Shown here one piece after another: positions 15,051 to 24,704 of a stretch of DNA of 38,106 nt (position 1 is its first letter; each line of letters begins with the position of its first letter). Source of the DNA: an uncultured Bacteroidales bacterium (GTDB lineage Bacteria; Bacteroidota; Bacteroidia; Bacteroidales; UBA932); assembly GCA_947302825.1 (NCBI GenBank), contig CAMYWP010000004.1:1-38106 (forward strand). Direction: 5' to 3'. The notes below the pieces were generated by a model, which saw only the letters and a list, made by a program, of their open reading frames with translations, was not told where the DNA came from and ran no database searches. The position numbers and the translations under genes are program-made.

Positions 15051-16565
15051 TAAATCGGCGCGCGGAAGAAGGGTCCGGCCCTGAGAATCTACCGGATAGG
15101 CGGCGTTCTCGTCTGTAAGGCGCGAAATCATTTCCTGCAGCAGACGTTGGGCCGTTTCCCTGTTCTCATCCAGGACATCGGTGGTCTCGAAAGGGTCTTT
15201 TTCCAGATTGTACAGCACACACTCGGGGTTCTCCGGATTTTCCGGATGATAGTAATAGATGAGTTTCCAGGGACCGTTGCGCCAGGTGGTGTAATAGCTG
15301 CCGCGGTGCTCGTGCGGAAAGTGGCACAGGAACACGTCTTCCCTTTGCGGGTCGGGGTTTCCTGTCAGCAGCGGCGTCAAATCCTGCCCGTCTACCGGGT
15401 GATTCCCAGGTACTTGCGTTCCTGTGAAATGGGCCAAGGTGGGATAAATGTCCATGATGGTGGCCACACTTTGGGAAACGACGTCGCGGGCCACCGGAAG
15501 CCGCCGCTGCCATTTATTGCGCGAAGGCCGAGCCCAGGCCACAATGCAGGGAACCCTTACGCCGCCTTCGAATTCGGCCCCCTTCTTGCCCCTCAAAGGG
15601 GCTGAGGAAGCCCAACCCCTGGCCGGGCCGATAGGTGCATCTCCCCCATTGTCACCCAGGAAGATGATAAGGGTTTTATCGGCCACCCCCTTCCTTTCCA
15701 GGAAATCCAGTAAATCGCCCAGGGACTTGTCCATACCCTCCACCAGGGTGGCATAGCCCAGTGCCTCGCAGTTTTCCAGACTGTCCGCCTGATAGTTCCC
15801 GGCAAAGCGCTGGTCCACTTCAAAGGGGTTGTGGACGGCATAATGCGAAAGGTAAAGGAAGAAGGGCCGATCCTCGTCGATGGCCTGTCCGGCCGCCTCC
15901 AGCGCCTCAAGCGTGAGGGCTTCGGTAAGGAAGGTGTCGGTGCCGTGGTACTTCTCCAGGCCAGGGACGGCGCGGGAACGGGTGCCGCGCAGCAGGCCGT
16001 ATCCGTTTTCGCCCAGATAACTGCCAGGTTCGCCGATGGAGGAACCGGCAATGTTGATGTCGAAGCCCAGGCTGTCGGGCCATTCGGCCTCGCTGCCGAT
16101 AGGGCCCAGGTGGGCCTTGCCCACGTGGATGGTCCGGTATCCGGCGTCCTGCATCAGTCGGGGCAGGAGGTAATCTTCGCGCCGCAGTCCCTGCCAGTTC
16201 CAGTCGTACGGACCGTAATCGTCGCGGTTGTTGAATTCACTCCGGATCCAGTTGGTGGTGCCGTGGCGGGCCGCATCCTGGCCCGTGAGCAGCGAGCAGC
16301 GCGAAGGAGAACTCACGCTCTGGGCATAAAACTGCGAAAAACGGATGCCCTGCTCCGACAAACGCTCCATGTTGGGCGTGTGGTACCGGCGGTTCAGCGG
16401 GTATTGCACCGGGACGCCATTGCTATCTGTGAGGAAGGGAACGGACGTGTCCATCGGCCCCATATCGTCCACCACGAAGAGAATCACATTGGGGCGCGGG
16501 GGCTGGGCCGACAGGGTAACTCCGTTCAGCAGGAAGGCGGCTGCGGCGGGAAAGGCTTTATTCAT
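15045..16565 (-). CDS. Periplasmic S1-family sulfatase, Ser type (sulfatase A)
   Basis: A 506-residue formylglycine sulfatase with a cleavable signal peptide ('VTLSAQ', no lipobox) and so probably periplasmic. The catalytic site is S85 in 'SVSSPSRCSLLTG'; Ser there must be oxidised to formylglycine by an anaerobic maturase. Metal ligands include D33/D34 in 'VVDDMG' and the later 'FLGDNGGD'. The gene starts inside the regulator's end with an 8-base overlap (ATGAATAA), so it is expressed with the regulator rather than with the SusC operon. The substrate is unknown; the neighbourhood suggests a sulfated glycan, perhaps as the last desulfation step in the periplasm. Confidence 0.92.
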   Translation of the reverse strand: MNKAFPAAAAFLLNGVTLSAQPPRPNVILFVVDDMGPMDTSVPFLTDSNGVPVQYPLNRRYHTPNMERLSEQGIRFSQFYAQSVSSPSRCSLLTGQDAARHGTTNWIRSEFNNRDDYGPYDWNWQGLRREDYLLPRLMQDAGYRTIHVGKAHLGPIGSEAEWPDSLGFDINIAGSSIGEPGSYLGENGYGLLRGTRSRAVPGLEKYHGTDTFLTEALTLEALEAAGQAIDEDRPFFLYLSHYAVHNPFEVDQRFAGNYQADSLENCEALGYATLVEGMDKSLGDLLDFLERKGVADKTLIIFLGDNGGDAPIGPARGWASSAPLRGKKGAEFEGGVRVPCIVAWARPSRNKWQRRLPVARDVVSQSVATIMDIYPTLAHFTGTQVPGNHPVDGQDLTPLLTGNPDPQREDVFLCHFPHEHRGSYYTTWRNGPWKLIYYYHPENPENPECVLYNLEKDPFETTDVLDENRETAQRLLQEMISRLTDENAAYPVDSQGRTLLPRADLL

Positions 16566-19284
16566 GACGGTTCTCCTTTTTGAAGGTGGTGGGGGTCACC
16601 CCCTTGAACGACTTGAAGGAGGTGCTGAAGTAGCGCGGATAGGTGAATCCCACCTCATAGGCAATCTCGTTGATGGTTTTGTCGGTGGTCATGAGCAGCT
16701 GAACCGAACGCTCGATGCGCATGCGGTTGATGTAGTCCTTCACCCCCATCCCCGTCACTTTCTTCACCTTGGCGTACAGGCTGCTTCGGCTCAGGGGCAG
16801 ACGGTCCGTCAGGAACTTGATGCCCAGGTCCGGATCGGAGAGGTTTTCCATAATCAATTTGTCCAGCTTGTTCCGGAAGTCGGGGTCCGGGCACAACGGG
16901 TTCTCATCGCCATCCTCTTCCCGCGGCTCCTCCTCCTGAAGCATCTCTTCCAGGAAGTGGGCCATGGCGTTTTTGCTTTCGCTCTGCTGACGGCGAAGGA
17001 TGTAACGGACCGTCAGGAGGAGGAGCACCGCCACAAGCAGGGAGCACACCATGGCGAACCAGCTGGTTTTGTACCAGGGCGGAAGCACGGTCAGGGACAG
17101 CATGCGCTGCGGAGAAGAAAAAGAACCGCCCTTGGTGCGGCAGGAAACCCACAGCGTGTAGTCTCCGGGGGCAAGGGCCGACAGCGACAGCCGGGGCTCG
17201 TCGCTCTCGTATGTCCAACTGCGGCTGCCCTCTACCCGGTAGCGGAAAAAGTCGGGCTGGAAGAGATCGGCTTTTTTCACCAGGAAGGAAGCGCTCACCT
17301 GTCGTTGGTTCCAGGGAATGGTAAGCCTGCCCTGCCGGGTCTCCGCCGCCTGTCCGTTCACTTGCAGATGCTCCAGGAAAAACTGCGGTTCCCCGGAAGA
17401 GGGGATGGGGATGCGACGGTCCACCTGTACCACGCCCTCCGAGCCGCCCATATATAGATAATGGTCGCTGAGGGCATTCTGATAGAGCATTTTTATCCCG
17501 TTGGGATAGTATCCGTCCGAGGCGCCCCACGAGACGAAGCGCCCTTCCCGCGGAAGGTAGGTGAACAGCCGGTTTCTCGCGCAGATCCACAGCTGCTCTT
17601 TCCCGGAGCATTCCAAGGCACTGACATCGTCGAACTGGCTGTTGGAAATCGTTTCATAGCGGCCGGAAGACTCCCGGAAACAGCCCAGGCCGCGGATGGT
17701 CCCCACCCAGACGTTGCCGGCCCCGTCATCCGCAATCGCCGTCACCTTTTCGTGCAGGCCCACCGAAAAACACAGGCGCAGTTTCTCGTCGGAGCGGCGC
17801 AGCTCGAACACGTGGTTGTCCTTGTAAAGCAGCGCGCGTTCCGCTCCGGCGCAGGCAATCTGCAGCCCGTGCGGAGCCGGAGCGTCCCCTTCCATGCGCA
17901 TCGGCGAAAAACCCTTTCCGTGATGATACAGCCATGAATCTCCCCCCAGGAAGCAGAGCGTACCCCAGGGCAGTTGCATGGCGCGGAGCAGGGACCCGGA
18001 ATATTTCTCCCGGAGGTCGGTCTCCTTGTCCACCAGGACAAAAGGCGTACGGCGCCCGGTGGTGCCGTCCACCAGATAATAACCGTCCATATAGACCGAT
18101 ACCAGCAGGCGCCGCCGGTCGAACCCGGCAATCGAGAGGATCTTTCCTTCACTGCCGTTGAGCCGCGTAAAACGGCCCTCCGATGCGTTCAGCTTGTGAA
18201 TGCCGCTCCCGTCCGTTCCCACCCACAGGGTGGAATCCTCCTCCCGGAACAGGCTGATGACGGCGTTGTCGTTCAGGCCACGGGCATGGCCTTTGAGTTC
18301 CCGGATGTAATTGTCGCGGATCTGGAACACGCCGTCCTTCACCGTTCCGGCCCAGAGCGTCCCGAAAGTATCCTTGTACAGCGTGGTGATGGAATTGGAG
18401 GGCGGAGTGTCCGGATCTCCGCTCAAGCGCCGGAGGGTTCGGAACGCCCGCTTTTCCGGAGAGAAAATGCTGATTCCGCCCCCGTCGGTAGCAATCCAGA
18501 GTTCTCCACGGTATTCCATGAAGGCCTGGATATAGTTCGACGAAAGACCGGAATTTCCGCTGGTGTAGTTTCCCGTCAGGCGGCCTTCGGGATCGTAAAG
18601 GCGGAATCCGCAGCCATAGCCCGACACGCAAACGGAACCGTCTTCGCAGCGGTACATCGCAATCAGGGAATGCTCCGGTGCGGGAGCGAACAGTGTTGCC
18701 GTGCCCCCGGGCGTATAGCGGAAAATACCTCTCGTCCGGGTCCCGAGCAGCAGGTCTCCGCCGGAAAGGGCCGTCATGCAGACGATGTCGTAATCCCGCT
18801 GGTCCTCGCCTCCGGGGAAAGGGTGGAGAATCTGCGGCGAGGATTCTCCCCCACAGATGCCGAAGAGTTTCCCGCTGGAGCCGAAGTAGAGGGTCCCGTC
18901 CTGCTCGGCCGCACTGAAACACAAAAAAGGCAGCACGGTCCGGAAGGCGTCCTCCTCCGGAAGATAGCGGACCACGCCGCTTTCGCACAGGACCCAGAGA
19001 TCCCCGCCGCTGCCCTCGAAAAGGGCGTTGATCAGCTTGTCGGGAAGGGAAGAAAGGTCATCGATACGGGAACTGTACATCCGCACCCGCCGGTGGTCGA
19101 ACCGATTGAGCCCGTTCTTGGTTCCAATCCACAGGGATCCCCTGCTGTCCTGACAAAGCGCCGTCACATTGGGATGGGACAGGCCGTCTTCCACCGTGAT
19201 GGGAATATAGGCGAAAGGATACTGCCGCGCCTGAACAGACACGGCCGCACACAACAGCAAGAAAAACAGAAACACTCTTTTCAT
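16558..19284 (-). CDS. HTCS-like membrane regulator lacking kinase and receiver domains
   Basis: From ATG 19284 the protein is 908 residues with signal peptide 'MKRVFLFFLLLCAAVSVQA'. An upstream ATG (19443) would add 53 residues before the signal peptide and run through the promoter region, so it is rejected. The periplasmic part is a 'two-component regulator propeller' array ('VTALCQDSRGSLWIGTKNGL', 'YRGELWIATDGGGISIFSPE' and similar units) followed by a Y_Y_Y-type beta-sandwich (about 640-730). One transmembrane helix (about 741-763) follows. The cytoplasmic side is only about 145 residues: a short acidic linker and an AraC-type HTH ('SRSSLYAKVKKVTGMGVKDY', 'INEIAYEVGFTYPRYFSTSF'). No HisKA, HATPase or receiver region fits. 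It probably senses a glycan breakdown product and directly controls the divergent susC operon. Confidence 0.93.
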   Translation of the reverse strand: MKRVFLFFLLLCAAVSVQARQYPFAYIPITVEDGLSHPNVTALCQDSRGSLWIGTKNGLNRFDHRRVRMYSSRIDDLSSLPDKLINALFEGSGGDLWVLCESGVVRYLPEEDAFRTVLPFLCFSAAEQDGTLYFGSSGKLFGICGGESSPQILHPFPGGEDQRDYDIVCMTALSGGDLLLGTRTRGIFRYTPGGTATLFAPAPEHSLIAMYRCEDGSVCVSGYGCGFRLYDPEGRLTGNYTSGNSGLSSNYIQAFMEYRGELWIATDGGGISIFSPEKRAFRTLRRLSGDPDTPPSNSITTLYKDTFGTLWAGTVKDGVFQIRDNYIRELKGHARGLNDNAVISLFREEDSTLWVGTDGSGIHKLNASEGRFTRLNGSEGKILSIAGFDRRRLLVSVYMDGYYLVDGTTGRRTPFVLVDKETDLREKYSGSLLRAMQLPWGTLCFLGGDSWLYHHGKGFSPMRMEGDAPAPHGLQIACAGAERALLYKDNHVFELRRSDEKLRLCFSVGLHEKVTAIADDGAGNVWVGTIRGLGCFRESSGRYETISNSQFDDVSALECSGKEQLWICARNRLFTYLPREGRFVSWGASDGYYPNGIKMLYQNALSDHYLYMGGSEGVVQVDRRIPIPSSGEPQFFLEHLQVNGQAAETRQGRLTIPWNQRQVSASFLVKKADLFQPDFFRYRVEGSRSWTYESDEPRLSLSALAPGDYTLWVSCRTKGGSFSSPQRMLSLTVLPPWYKTSWFAMVCSLLVAVLLLLTVRYILRRQQSESKNAMAHFLEEMLQEEEPREEDGDENPLCPDPDFRNKLDKLIMENLSDPDLGIKFLTDRLPLSRSSLYAKVKKVTGMGVKDYINRMRIERSVQLLMTTDKTINEIAYEVGFTYPRYFSTSFKSFKGVTPTTFKKENRHE

Positions 19285-19304
19285 CCCATTCGCTCCCTTT
19301 TCAT

Positions 19305-19313
19305 GCAAAAGTA
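19305..19313 (-). promoter_or_regulatory. Candidate -7 box for the regulator/sulfatase A operon
   Basis: On the minus strand TACTTTTGC matches TAnnTTTGY and lies 20 bases before the chosen regulator start. No -33 box is evident, which would fit activation or weak basal expression. Confidence 0.45.
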
Positions 19314-19360
19314 ATACTTTTTTAAAAATAAGACACTCTTTGAGTCTTTCTGGATATTTT

Positions 19361-19382
19361 CGGATTCTCCCGGCAGAATCCG
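19361..19382. promoter_or_regulatory. Candidate operator of the polysaccharide locus
   Basis: CGGATTCT (19361-19368) and AGAATCCG (19375-19382) form a perfect 8-bp dyad with a 6-base spacer. It lies 17-25 bases upstream of the susC -7 boxes, where a dimeric activator would sit. A weaker dyad lies at 19330-19348 (AAGAC...GTCTT). The likely binder is the AraC-type domain of the adjacent regulator. Confidence 0.45.
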
Positions 19383-19399
19383 GGTAACCACTTTTGAAA

Positions 19400-19416
19400 T
19401 AGTTTTGTACTTTTGT
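19400..19416 (+). promoter_or_regulatory. Tandem -7 boxes of the susC operon
   Basis: TAGTTTTGT (19400-19408) and TACTTTTGT (19408-19416) both match TAnnTTTGY and share one base. No -33 box sits at 19-21 bases, as expected for an activator-dependent promoter. The leader would be about 50 bases. Confidence 0.55.
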
Positions 19417-19471
19417 ATATAACCACAAACACATTTTTTCCAATCTTTAAACTTTCTAAATTTTAAACACT

Positions 19472-22400
19472 ATGTCAAGACCAATTCGAACAGCCATCCT
19501 GTCGGCGATTGCCTTCTTGCTGGCATGTACCGTTTCTTCGGCGCAGACGCCGCAGACGGCCCGCGGAACGGTTACCGACGCTTCCGGCGAACCCGTCATC
19601 GGCGCCACCATCATCATCAAGGGAACGTTGAAAGGAACGTCCACGGACGTCAACGGCAGCTTTACCCTTTCGCAAGTCAATCCGGGAGACATCCTGCAAG
19701 TCTCTTCCATCGGCTACCTCCCGGCGGAACTCGCCTGGAACGGGACCCCGCTTACCTTTGTCATCAAAGAAGACACCCTGGCCCTGGAAGAGTCGGTGGT
19801 GGTCGGTTACGGTGTCCAGAAGAAAGTGAACGTTACCGGCGCCGTGAGCATGGTGGACGGTGACGCGCTCTCTTCCCGTCCCGTCCAGACAATCTCCCAG
19901 GCCCTTCAGGGCCAGGTTCCGGGCCTGAACTTCGGCGTAACCACCGGCGGCGGCGAGCTCAACCAGAACATGAGCGTCAACGTCCGCGGTACCGGAACCA
20001 TCGGCGACGGCTCCACGGCCTCTCCCCTGATCCTGATCGACGGCATTGAAGGAGACATGAACACGATCAACTACAACGACGTGGAATCCATCTCCGTCCT
20101 GAAGGATGCCGCATCCTCCTCCATCTACGGCGCCCGCGGCGCCTTCGGTGTGATCCTGATCACCACCAAGAGCGGAAAGGCCGGGAAGACCCACGTCTCC
20201 TACAGCGGAAACGTCAACTTCAACAGCGCCCTTCATCTGCCCAAGATGATGAGTTCCGACAAATTCGTCCGCTACTGGAACCGCGCCCGCGCCCTGGCCG
20301 GCCAGCAGCCGCAGTTCGATACGGAAACGGTTCGCCGGGTCGATGATTTCATCGCCGGGGTGAGTGACGTCCAAACCATCCGCGACGCCGGAAACAACCA
20401 CTGGGGCACCTATGCCACCGGCAGCGCCAACACGGACTGGTTCCAGGTTTTCTACGGCAGCAACGTTCCCTCCCACAACCACAATGTGAGCGTGAGCGGC
20501 GGAACGGACCGCCTGAACTACCGCGTGAGCGGATCCTTCCAGAATACAAACGGTCTCCTGAAGTTCGGAAAGGACAAGATGAACCGGTTTAACATCGACG
20601 CCAAGATCGGTGCAAAACTGACAGACTGGGCCAGGCTGAACTTCTCCACCAAATGGACCCGCGAAGACTATACCCGTCCCACCTACCTCACCTACCAGGG
20701 ACGCCTGTTCATGCACAATATCGCCCGTCGCTGGCCCAACGTGCCGGTGTATGACCCCAACGGTCACCTGATTGGCGGCATGGAAACCGAAACCCTGCGC
20801 GACGGCGGTGAACAGTTTACCCAGAAGAACTACTACACCAACCAGCTGGCCCTCATCTTCGAGCCCATCAAGAACTGGCACATCAACATCGAGGGCAATA
20901 TGCGCACCTATACCAACCAGGACCACCAGGTCTTCCTCCCGGTCGTCTCGTATGACTGCGACAATCAGCCCTATTATGACTCCTGGGACAACGGTGTCGG
21001 TTCCATCGCTCCCGGCCAGAGCCGCGTTCTGGAATCCCGCTATACGCAAGACTACTTCACCACCAACATCTACACGGACTACAGCTTCTCCCTGGCCGAG
21101 GCCCATAACTTCTATGTCCTGGCCGGTGTAAACGCCGAGCTCACCTCGTACGACACCATGTCCGGACGCGGCGACTACCTGGTGGACAACTCCGTGCCGT
21201 GGCTGAGCCAGACAACGACCAATCCGGTCATCAGCGGCGGCCGCGAACACAACGCCATCGCCGGTTACTTCGGCCGAATCAACTACAACTACAAGGAACG
21301 GTATCTGCTGGAGCTGAACGGCCGCTATGACGGTTCTTCCCGCTTTATCGGCGACAAGCGCTGGGCCTTCTTCCCCTCCGTTTCCGTGGGATGGAATATC
21401 GCCAAGGAACCTTTCTTCGAACCCCTCTCCGAGCAGATCAGCACCCTGAAGCTGCGCGCGTCCTGGGGTTCCCTGGGTAACACGAATACCAACAACTGGT
21501 ATCCTTTCTACCAGACCATGCCCGTGAGATCCGCCGCCGGCAACTGGATCATCAACGGCAATAAGCCCAACATTGCCTCCATCCCCGGCATCGTGAGCGC
21601 CCTCATGACCTGGGAAAGCATCCAGACCCTGGACTTCGGTATCGACATCACCGCCCTCAAGGGCCGCCTTAACTTCACCTTCGACTGGTTCCGCCGCGTG
21701 ACCAACAACATGATTGGTCCCGCTCCGGAACTGCCGGCCGCCCTAGGCGCCGCCGTTCCCAAGGTGAACAACGCCGACATGCTCTCCCGTGGTTGGGAAA
21801 TGGAACTGAGCTGGCGCGACAACATCGGCCGCGACTTCTCCTACGGAGCCCGCCTGGTTCTGTCGGACGCCCGCCAGTTCATCACCCGCTACCCCAACGA
21901 CATTAACTCCCTCTCTACCTATTATAATGGCATGGAAATGGGTGAAATCTGGGGTTATCAGGCCAGTGGCCTGGCCAATTCGCAGGCCGAGATGGACAGC
22001 CACCTGGAGGCCAACCGGCCCGGCTGGGGCTCCGGCTGGGGTGCCGGCGACCTGATGTATGTGGATGTCACCGGCGACGGAAAGGTCAATCAGGGAAACA
22101 ACACCCTGGAGGACCATGGCGACAAGATAATCATCGGCAACAGCACGCCCCGCTACAACTTCGGTCTCGTCCTGGACGTTGCCTGGAAGGGTATTGACCT
22201 GCGCGCCTATTTCCAGGGCGTGGGCAAGCGCGACTACTGGGTAAGCGGTCCTTACTTCACCGGTGCCGGCGCTTCGGGCATGTGGCAGTGCGCCGCCTTC
22301 GACTCACACTGGGACTTCTGGCGTGACGAAGGAGACGAACTGGGCGCCAACCTGAACGCCTACTTCCCCAAGCCGCAGTTCGCCAATGGATCCAAGAACT

Positions 22401-22660
22401 TCCAAGTTTCTTCCCATTACCTGCAGAATGCCGCGTATATCCGCCTCAAGAACATCCAGCTGGGTTACACCCTTCCCAAGAAATGGACGGAAAAAGCCGG
22501 CATGTCCTCGGTCCGTATCTACGCTTCCGGCGAAAACCTTCTTACCCTCACCAAGATGTTCAAGGAGTTCGATCCCGAGACCATCGGTGGTGACTGGGGC
22601 GACGGAAAGGTTTACCCGCTCATGAAGACCTACTCCATCGGTATCAACATTAACTTCTAA
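19472..22660 (+). CDS. susC: SusC/RagA family TonB-linked outer-membrane transporter
   Basis: A 1062-residue glycan importer. It has a signal peptide ('AIAFLLACTVSSAQ'), a carboxypeptidase-D-like regulatory domain (about 28-110, 'ARGTVTDASGEPVIGATIII'), the signature 'EESVVVGYGVQKKVNVTGAV', a plug domain ('ALQGQVPGL', 'ESISVLKDAASSSIYGARGA') and a 22-strand-type barrel ending in an aromatic C-terminus ('YSIGININF'). There is no N-terminal STN domain, so it is not of the type that signals to an ECF/anti-sigma pair; control is expected through the divergent membrane regulator. SusD follows after 14 bases. Energy would come from TonB-ExbBD encoded elsewhere. Confidence 0.96.
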   Translation: MSRPIRTAILSAIAFLLACTVSSAQTPQTARGTVTDASGEPVIGATIIIKGTLKGTSTDVNGSFTLSQVNPGDILQVSSIGYLPAELAWNGTPLTFVIKEDTLALEESVVVGYGVQKKVNVTGAVSMVDGDALSSRPVQTISQALQGQVPGLNFGVTTGGGELNQNMSVNVRGTGTIGDGSTASPLILIDGIEGDMNTINYNDVESISVLKDAASSSIYGARGAFGVILITTKSGKAGKTHVSYSGNVNFNSALHLPKMMSSDKFVRYWNRARALAGQQPQFDTETVRRVDDFIAGVSDVQTIRDAGNNHWGTYATGSANTDWFQVFYGSNVPSHNHNVSVSGGTDRLNYRVSGSFQNTNGLLKFGKDKMNRFNIDAKIGAKLTDWARLNFSTKWTREDYTRPTYLTYQGRLFMHNIARRWPNVPVYDPNGHLIGGMETETLRDGGEQFTQKNYYTNQLALIFEPIKNWHINIEGNMRTYTNQDHQVFLPVVSYDCDNQPYYDSWDNGVGSIAPGQSRVLESRYTQDYFTTNIYTDYSFSLAEAHNFYVLAGVNAELTSYDTMSGRGDYLVDNSVPWLSQTTTNPVISGGREHNAIAGYFGRINYNYKERYLLELNGRYDGSSRFIGDKRWAFFPSVSVGWNIAKEPFFEPLSEQISTLKLRASWGSLGNTNTNNWYPFYQTMPVRSAAGNWIINGNKPNIASIPGIVSALMTWESIQTLDFGIDITALKGRLNFTFDWFRRVTNNMIGPAPELPAALGAAVPKVNNADMLSRGWEMELSWRDNIGRDFSYGARLVLSDARQFITRYPNDINSLSTYYNGMEMGEIWGYQASGLANSQAEMDSHLEANRPGWGSGWGAGDLMYVDVTGDGKVNQGNNTLEDHGDKIIIGNSTPRYNFGLVLDVAWKGIDLRAYFQGVGKRDYWVSGPYFTGAGASGMWQCAAFDSHWDFWRDEGDELGANLNAYFPKPQFANGSKNFQVSSHYLQNAAYIRLKNIQLGYTLPKKWTEKAGMSSVRIYASGENLLTLTKMFKEFDPETIGGDWGDGKVYPLMKTYSIGININF

Positions 22661-22674
22661 GTCAGCCTGATCCT

Positions 22675-24690
22675 ATGAAAAAGATTTATACCCTTTTGGC
22701 GATTGCCGCTACACTGCTGCTGGCTTCTTGCGACAAATTCCTGAACCGGGAGCCCATTACCAACATCACGCCCGAGAAATACTTCAAATCGGCCGATGAA
22801 CTGGCAGCTTATACCATAAACTACTATACCACCTTCTTTACCTCCTACGCCGGCAACTACAGCGTGGGCGTAATCTGGGAAGATGCCTTTACGGACAATC
22901 TGGTGCGGGACGGATCCGGAAACGGAACGGCGCTCCAGTATTTCTCCGCCTCCAACACCCGCTGGCTGGTTCCCACCGGACAGGCCACCTCTACCCTGTT
23001 CAGCAACATCCGCGTGTGCAACTACTTCTTCGAGCAGGTGCTTCCCAAGATGGAAGACGGCACCCTCTCGGGCAAGGAGGTGGAGCATTATGTGGGTGAA
23101 ATGTATGTGATGCGTGCCCAGGCCTACTTCAGCGCCCTGCGCACATTCGGCGACTTCCCCATCATCGAAGAAGTTCTCCCGGACGACCGGGAAGTGCTCA
23201 TCGAGGCCAGCAAGCGCGCACCGCGCAACGAGGTGGCCCGTTTCATCCTGTCGGATCTGGACAAGGCCGCTTCGCTGCTGAACCTTACCGACAAGCGCCG
23301 CATCACCAAAGACCTGGCCCTGCTGATCAAATCCCGCGTAGCCCTGTATGAGGCCACGTTCGAGAAGTACCACAAGGGCAGCGGACGCGTTCCCGGCGAT
23401 GCCGACTGGCCCGGTGCTAAAATGAACTACAACAGCGGAAAGGGCTTCAATATCGAAACGGAAGTGAACTTCTTCCTGGATCAGTGCCTCGCCGCTGCGG
23501 AGCAGGTGGCCGACGCCCACACCCTGGTGAACAACACCGGCGTGATGAACCCCACCAAGGCCGCCACCCCTTACGGCTGGAACCCCTACTTCGAGATGTT
23601 CAGCCAGCCCGATCCCAGTTCCGTGAGCGAAGTGCTCCTGTGGAGAGAATACAACCGCGAGCAGAACGTCGCTTCCGGCCAGGGTCCCTACATCTACGAA
23701 GGCGGGAACTGCGGTGCAACCCGCAGCCACATCGACGGATTCCTGATGAAGAACGGCCTGCCGATTTATGCCTCCGGCTCCGGCTACAAGGGTGACGAAA
23801 GCCTGGATATCCAGCAGGAAGGCCGCGACGAGCGCCTGCAGCTGTTTGTCTTCAGCAACAGCGACATCCTCCTTCTCCGGGATTCCGAAGGCCAGTCGGA
23901 CATGCCCTTCAACGCCCCCCTGTTCCTGGCCCAGGCCGAACACCACGACAGAACCGGTTTCCGCATCCGCAAAACCTACACCTACGATTCTTCCCAGACG
24001 GCCGGTGCACATGGTAACATCATCGGCACCAACGGCCTGGTCCTGTACCGCGCCACCGAGGCTTACCTGAACTACATCGAGGCCTATTATGAGAAGAACG
24101 GCAATGTCTCCGGTAAGGCCGACACCTACTGGCGCGCCATCCGCAAGCGGGCCGGCGTGGACGAGGACTACAACAAGACCATCGCCGCCACCGACCTCTC
24201 CAAGGAAGACGACTGGGGCAAGATCTCCGGCAGCACGCAGGTGGATGCCATGCTGTTCAACATCCGCCGCGAACGCCGCTGCGAGTTCATCGGCGAAGGC
24301 TTCCGCTGGAACGACCTTATCCGCTGGCGCGCCTTTGACCAGCTTCTCACCAAGAAGTGGATTCCGGAAGGCGTCAACCTCTGGGGCGGATACCTGTACG
24401 AGAACGATCTGTACAAGGAGGACGGCCAGACGAAGTTCGTGGAAGGTGCTTCCGGAGTCAGCGGCGCCAATGTATCGGCCAGGACCGACTCCAAGTACGT
24501 GCGTCCGCTGCGGATCATCTACGACAACAATGAACTGTTCGACGGTTACACCTGGCACAAGGCCTACTATCTGAGTCCCTACGGCCTGCAGGATCTCATC
24601 CTCACGTCCACTGACGGAACGCCGGAAACCTCCGTTGCCTACCAGAATCCCTACTGGCCCAGCAAGGGTTCCGAAGGCCCTCTTGAATAA
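22675..24690 (+). CDS. susD: SusD/RagB family surface glycan-binding lipoprotein
   Basis: A 671-residue lipoprotein with lipobox 'LLLASC' (C19), partner and lid of the SusC channel. Helical TPR-like scaffolding is seen around 'GEMYVMRAQAYFSALRTFGD' and the C-terminal SusD motif around 'INSIRRERRCEFIGEGFRWN'-type sequence (here 'LFNIRRERRCEFIGEGFRWN' followed by 'DLIRWRAFDQL'). It is longer than typical SusD (about 500-600), with extra length in the middle (about 280-450), where glycan-binding loops normally lie. That may reflect a large or charged ligand. It is co-transcribed with susC and followed by a strong terminator-like hairpin. Confidence 0.95.
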   Translation: MKKIYTLLAIAATLLLASCDKFLNREPITNITPEKYFKSADELAAYTINYYTTFFTSYAGNYSVGVIWEDAFTDNLVRDGSGNGTALQYFSASNTRWLVPTGQATSTLFSNIRVCNYFFEQVLPKMEDGTLSGKEVEHYVGEMYVMRAQAYFSALRTFGDFPIIEEVLPDDREVLIEASKRAPRNEVARFILSDLDKAASLLNLTDKRRITKDLALLIKSRVALYEATFEKYHKGSGRVPGDADWPGAKMNYNSGKGFNIETEVNFFLDQCLAAAEQVADAHTLVNNTGVMNPTKAATPYGWNPYFEMFSQPDPSSVSEVLLWREYNREQNVASGQGPYIYEGGNCGATRSHIDGFLMKNGLPIYASGSGYKGDESLDIQQEGRDERLQLFVFSNSDILLLRDSEGQSDMPFNAPLFLAQAEHHDRTGFRIRKTYTYDSSQTAGAHGNIIGTNGLVLYRATEAYLNYIEAYYEKNGNVSGKADTYWRAIRKRAGVDEDYNKTIAATDLSKEDDWGKISGSTQVDAMLFNIRRERRCEFIGEGFRWNDLIRWRAFDQLLTKKWIPEGVNLWGGYLYENDLYKEDGQTKFVEGASGVSGANVSARTDSKYVRPLRIIYDNNELFDGYTWHKAYYLSPYGLQDLILTSTDGTPETSVAYQNPYWPSKGSEGPLE

Positions 24691-24704
24691 TCCACATTTC
24701 TTAT

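Noticed and set aside
19285..19443. 53-residue N-terminal extension of the membrane regulator
   Set aside because: It would put the signal peptide in the middle of the chain and code through the regulator's own -7 box; Met at 19284 is followed directly by a good signal peptide.
19475..21250. 591-codon antisense frame over susC, and a 633-codon one over susD (22657-24558)
   Set aside because: Both are shadow frames without family motifs, over genes that are unmistakable on the plus strand.
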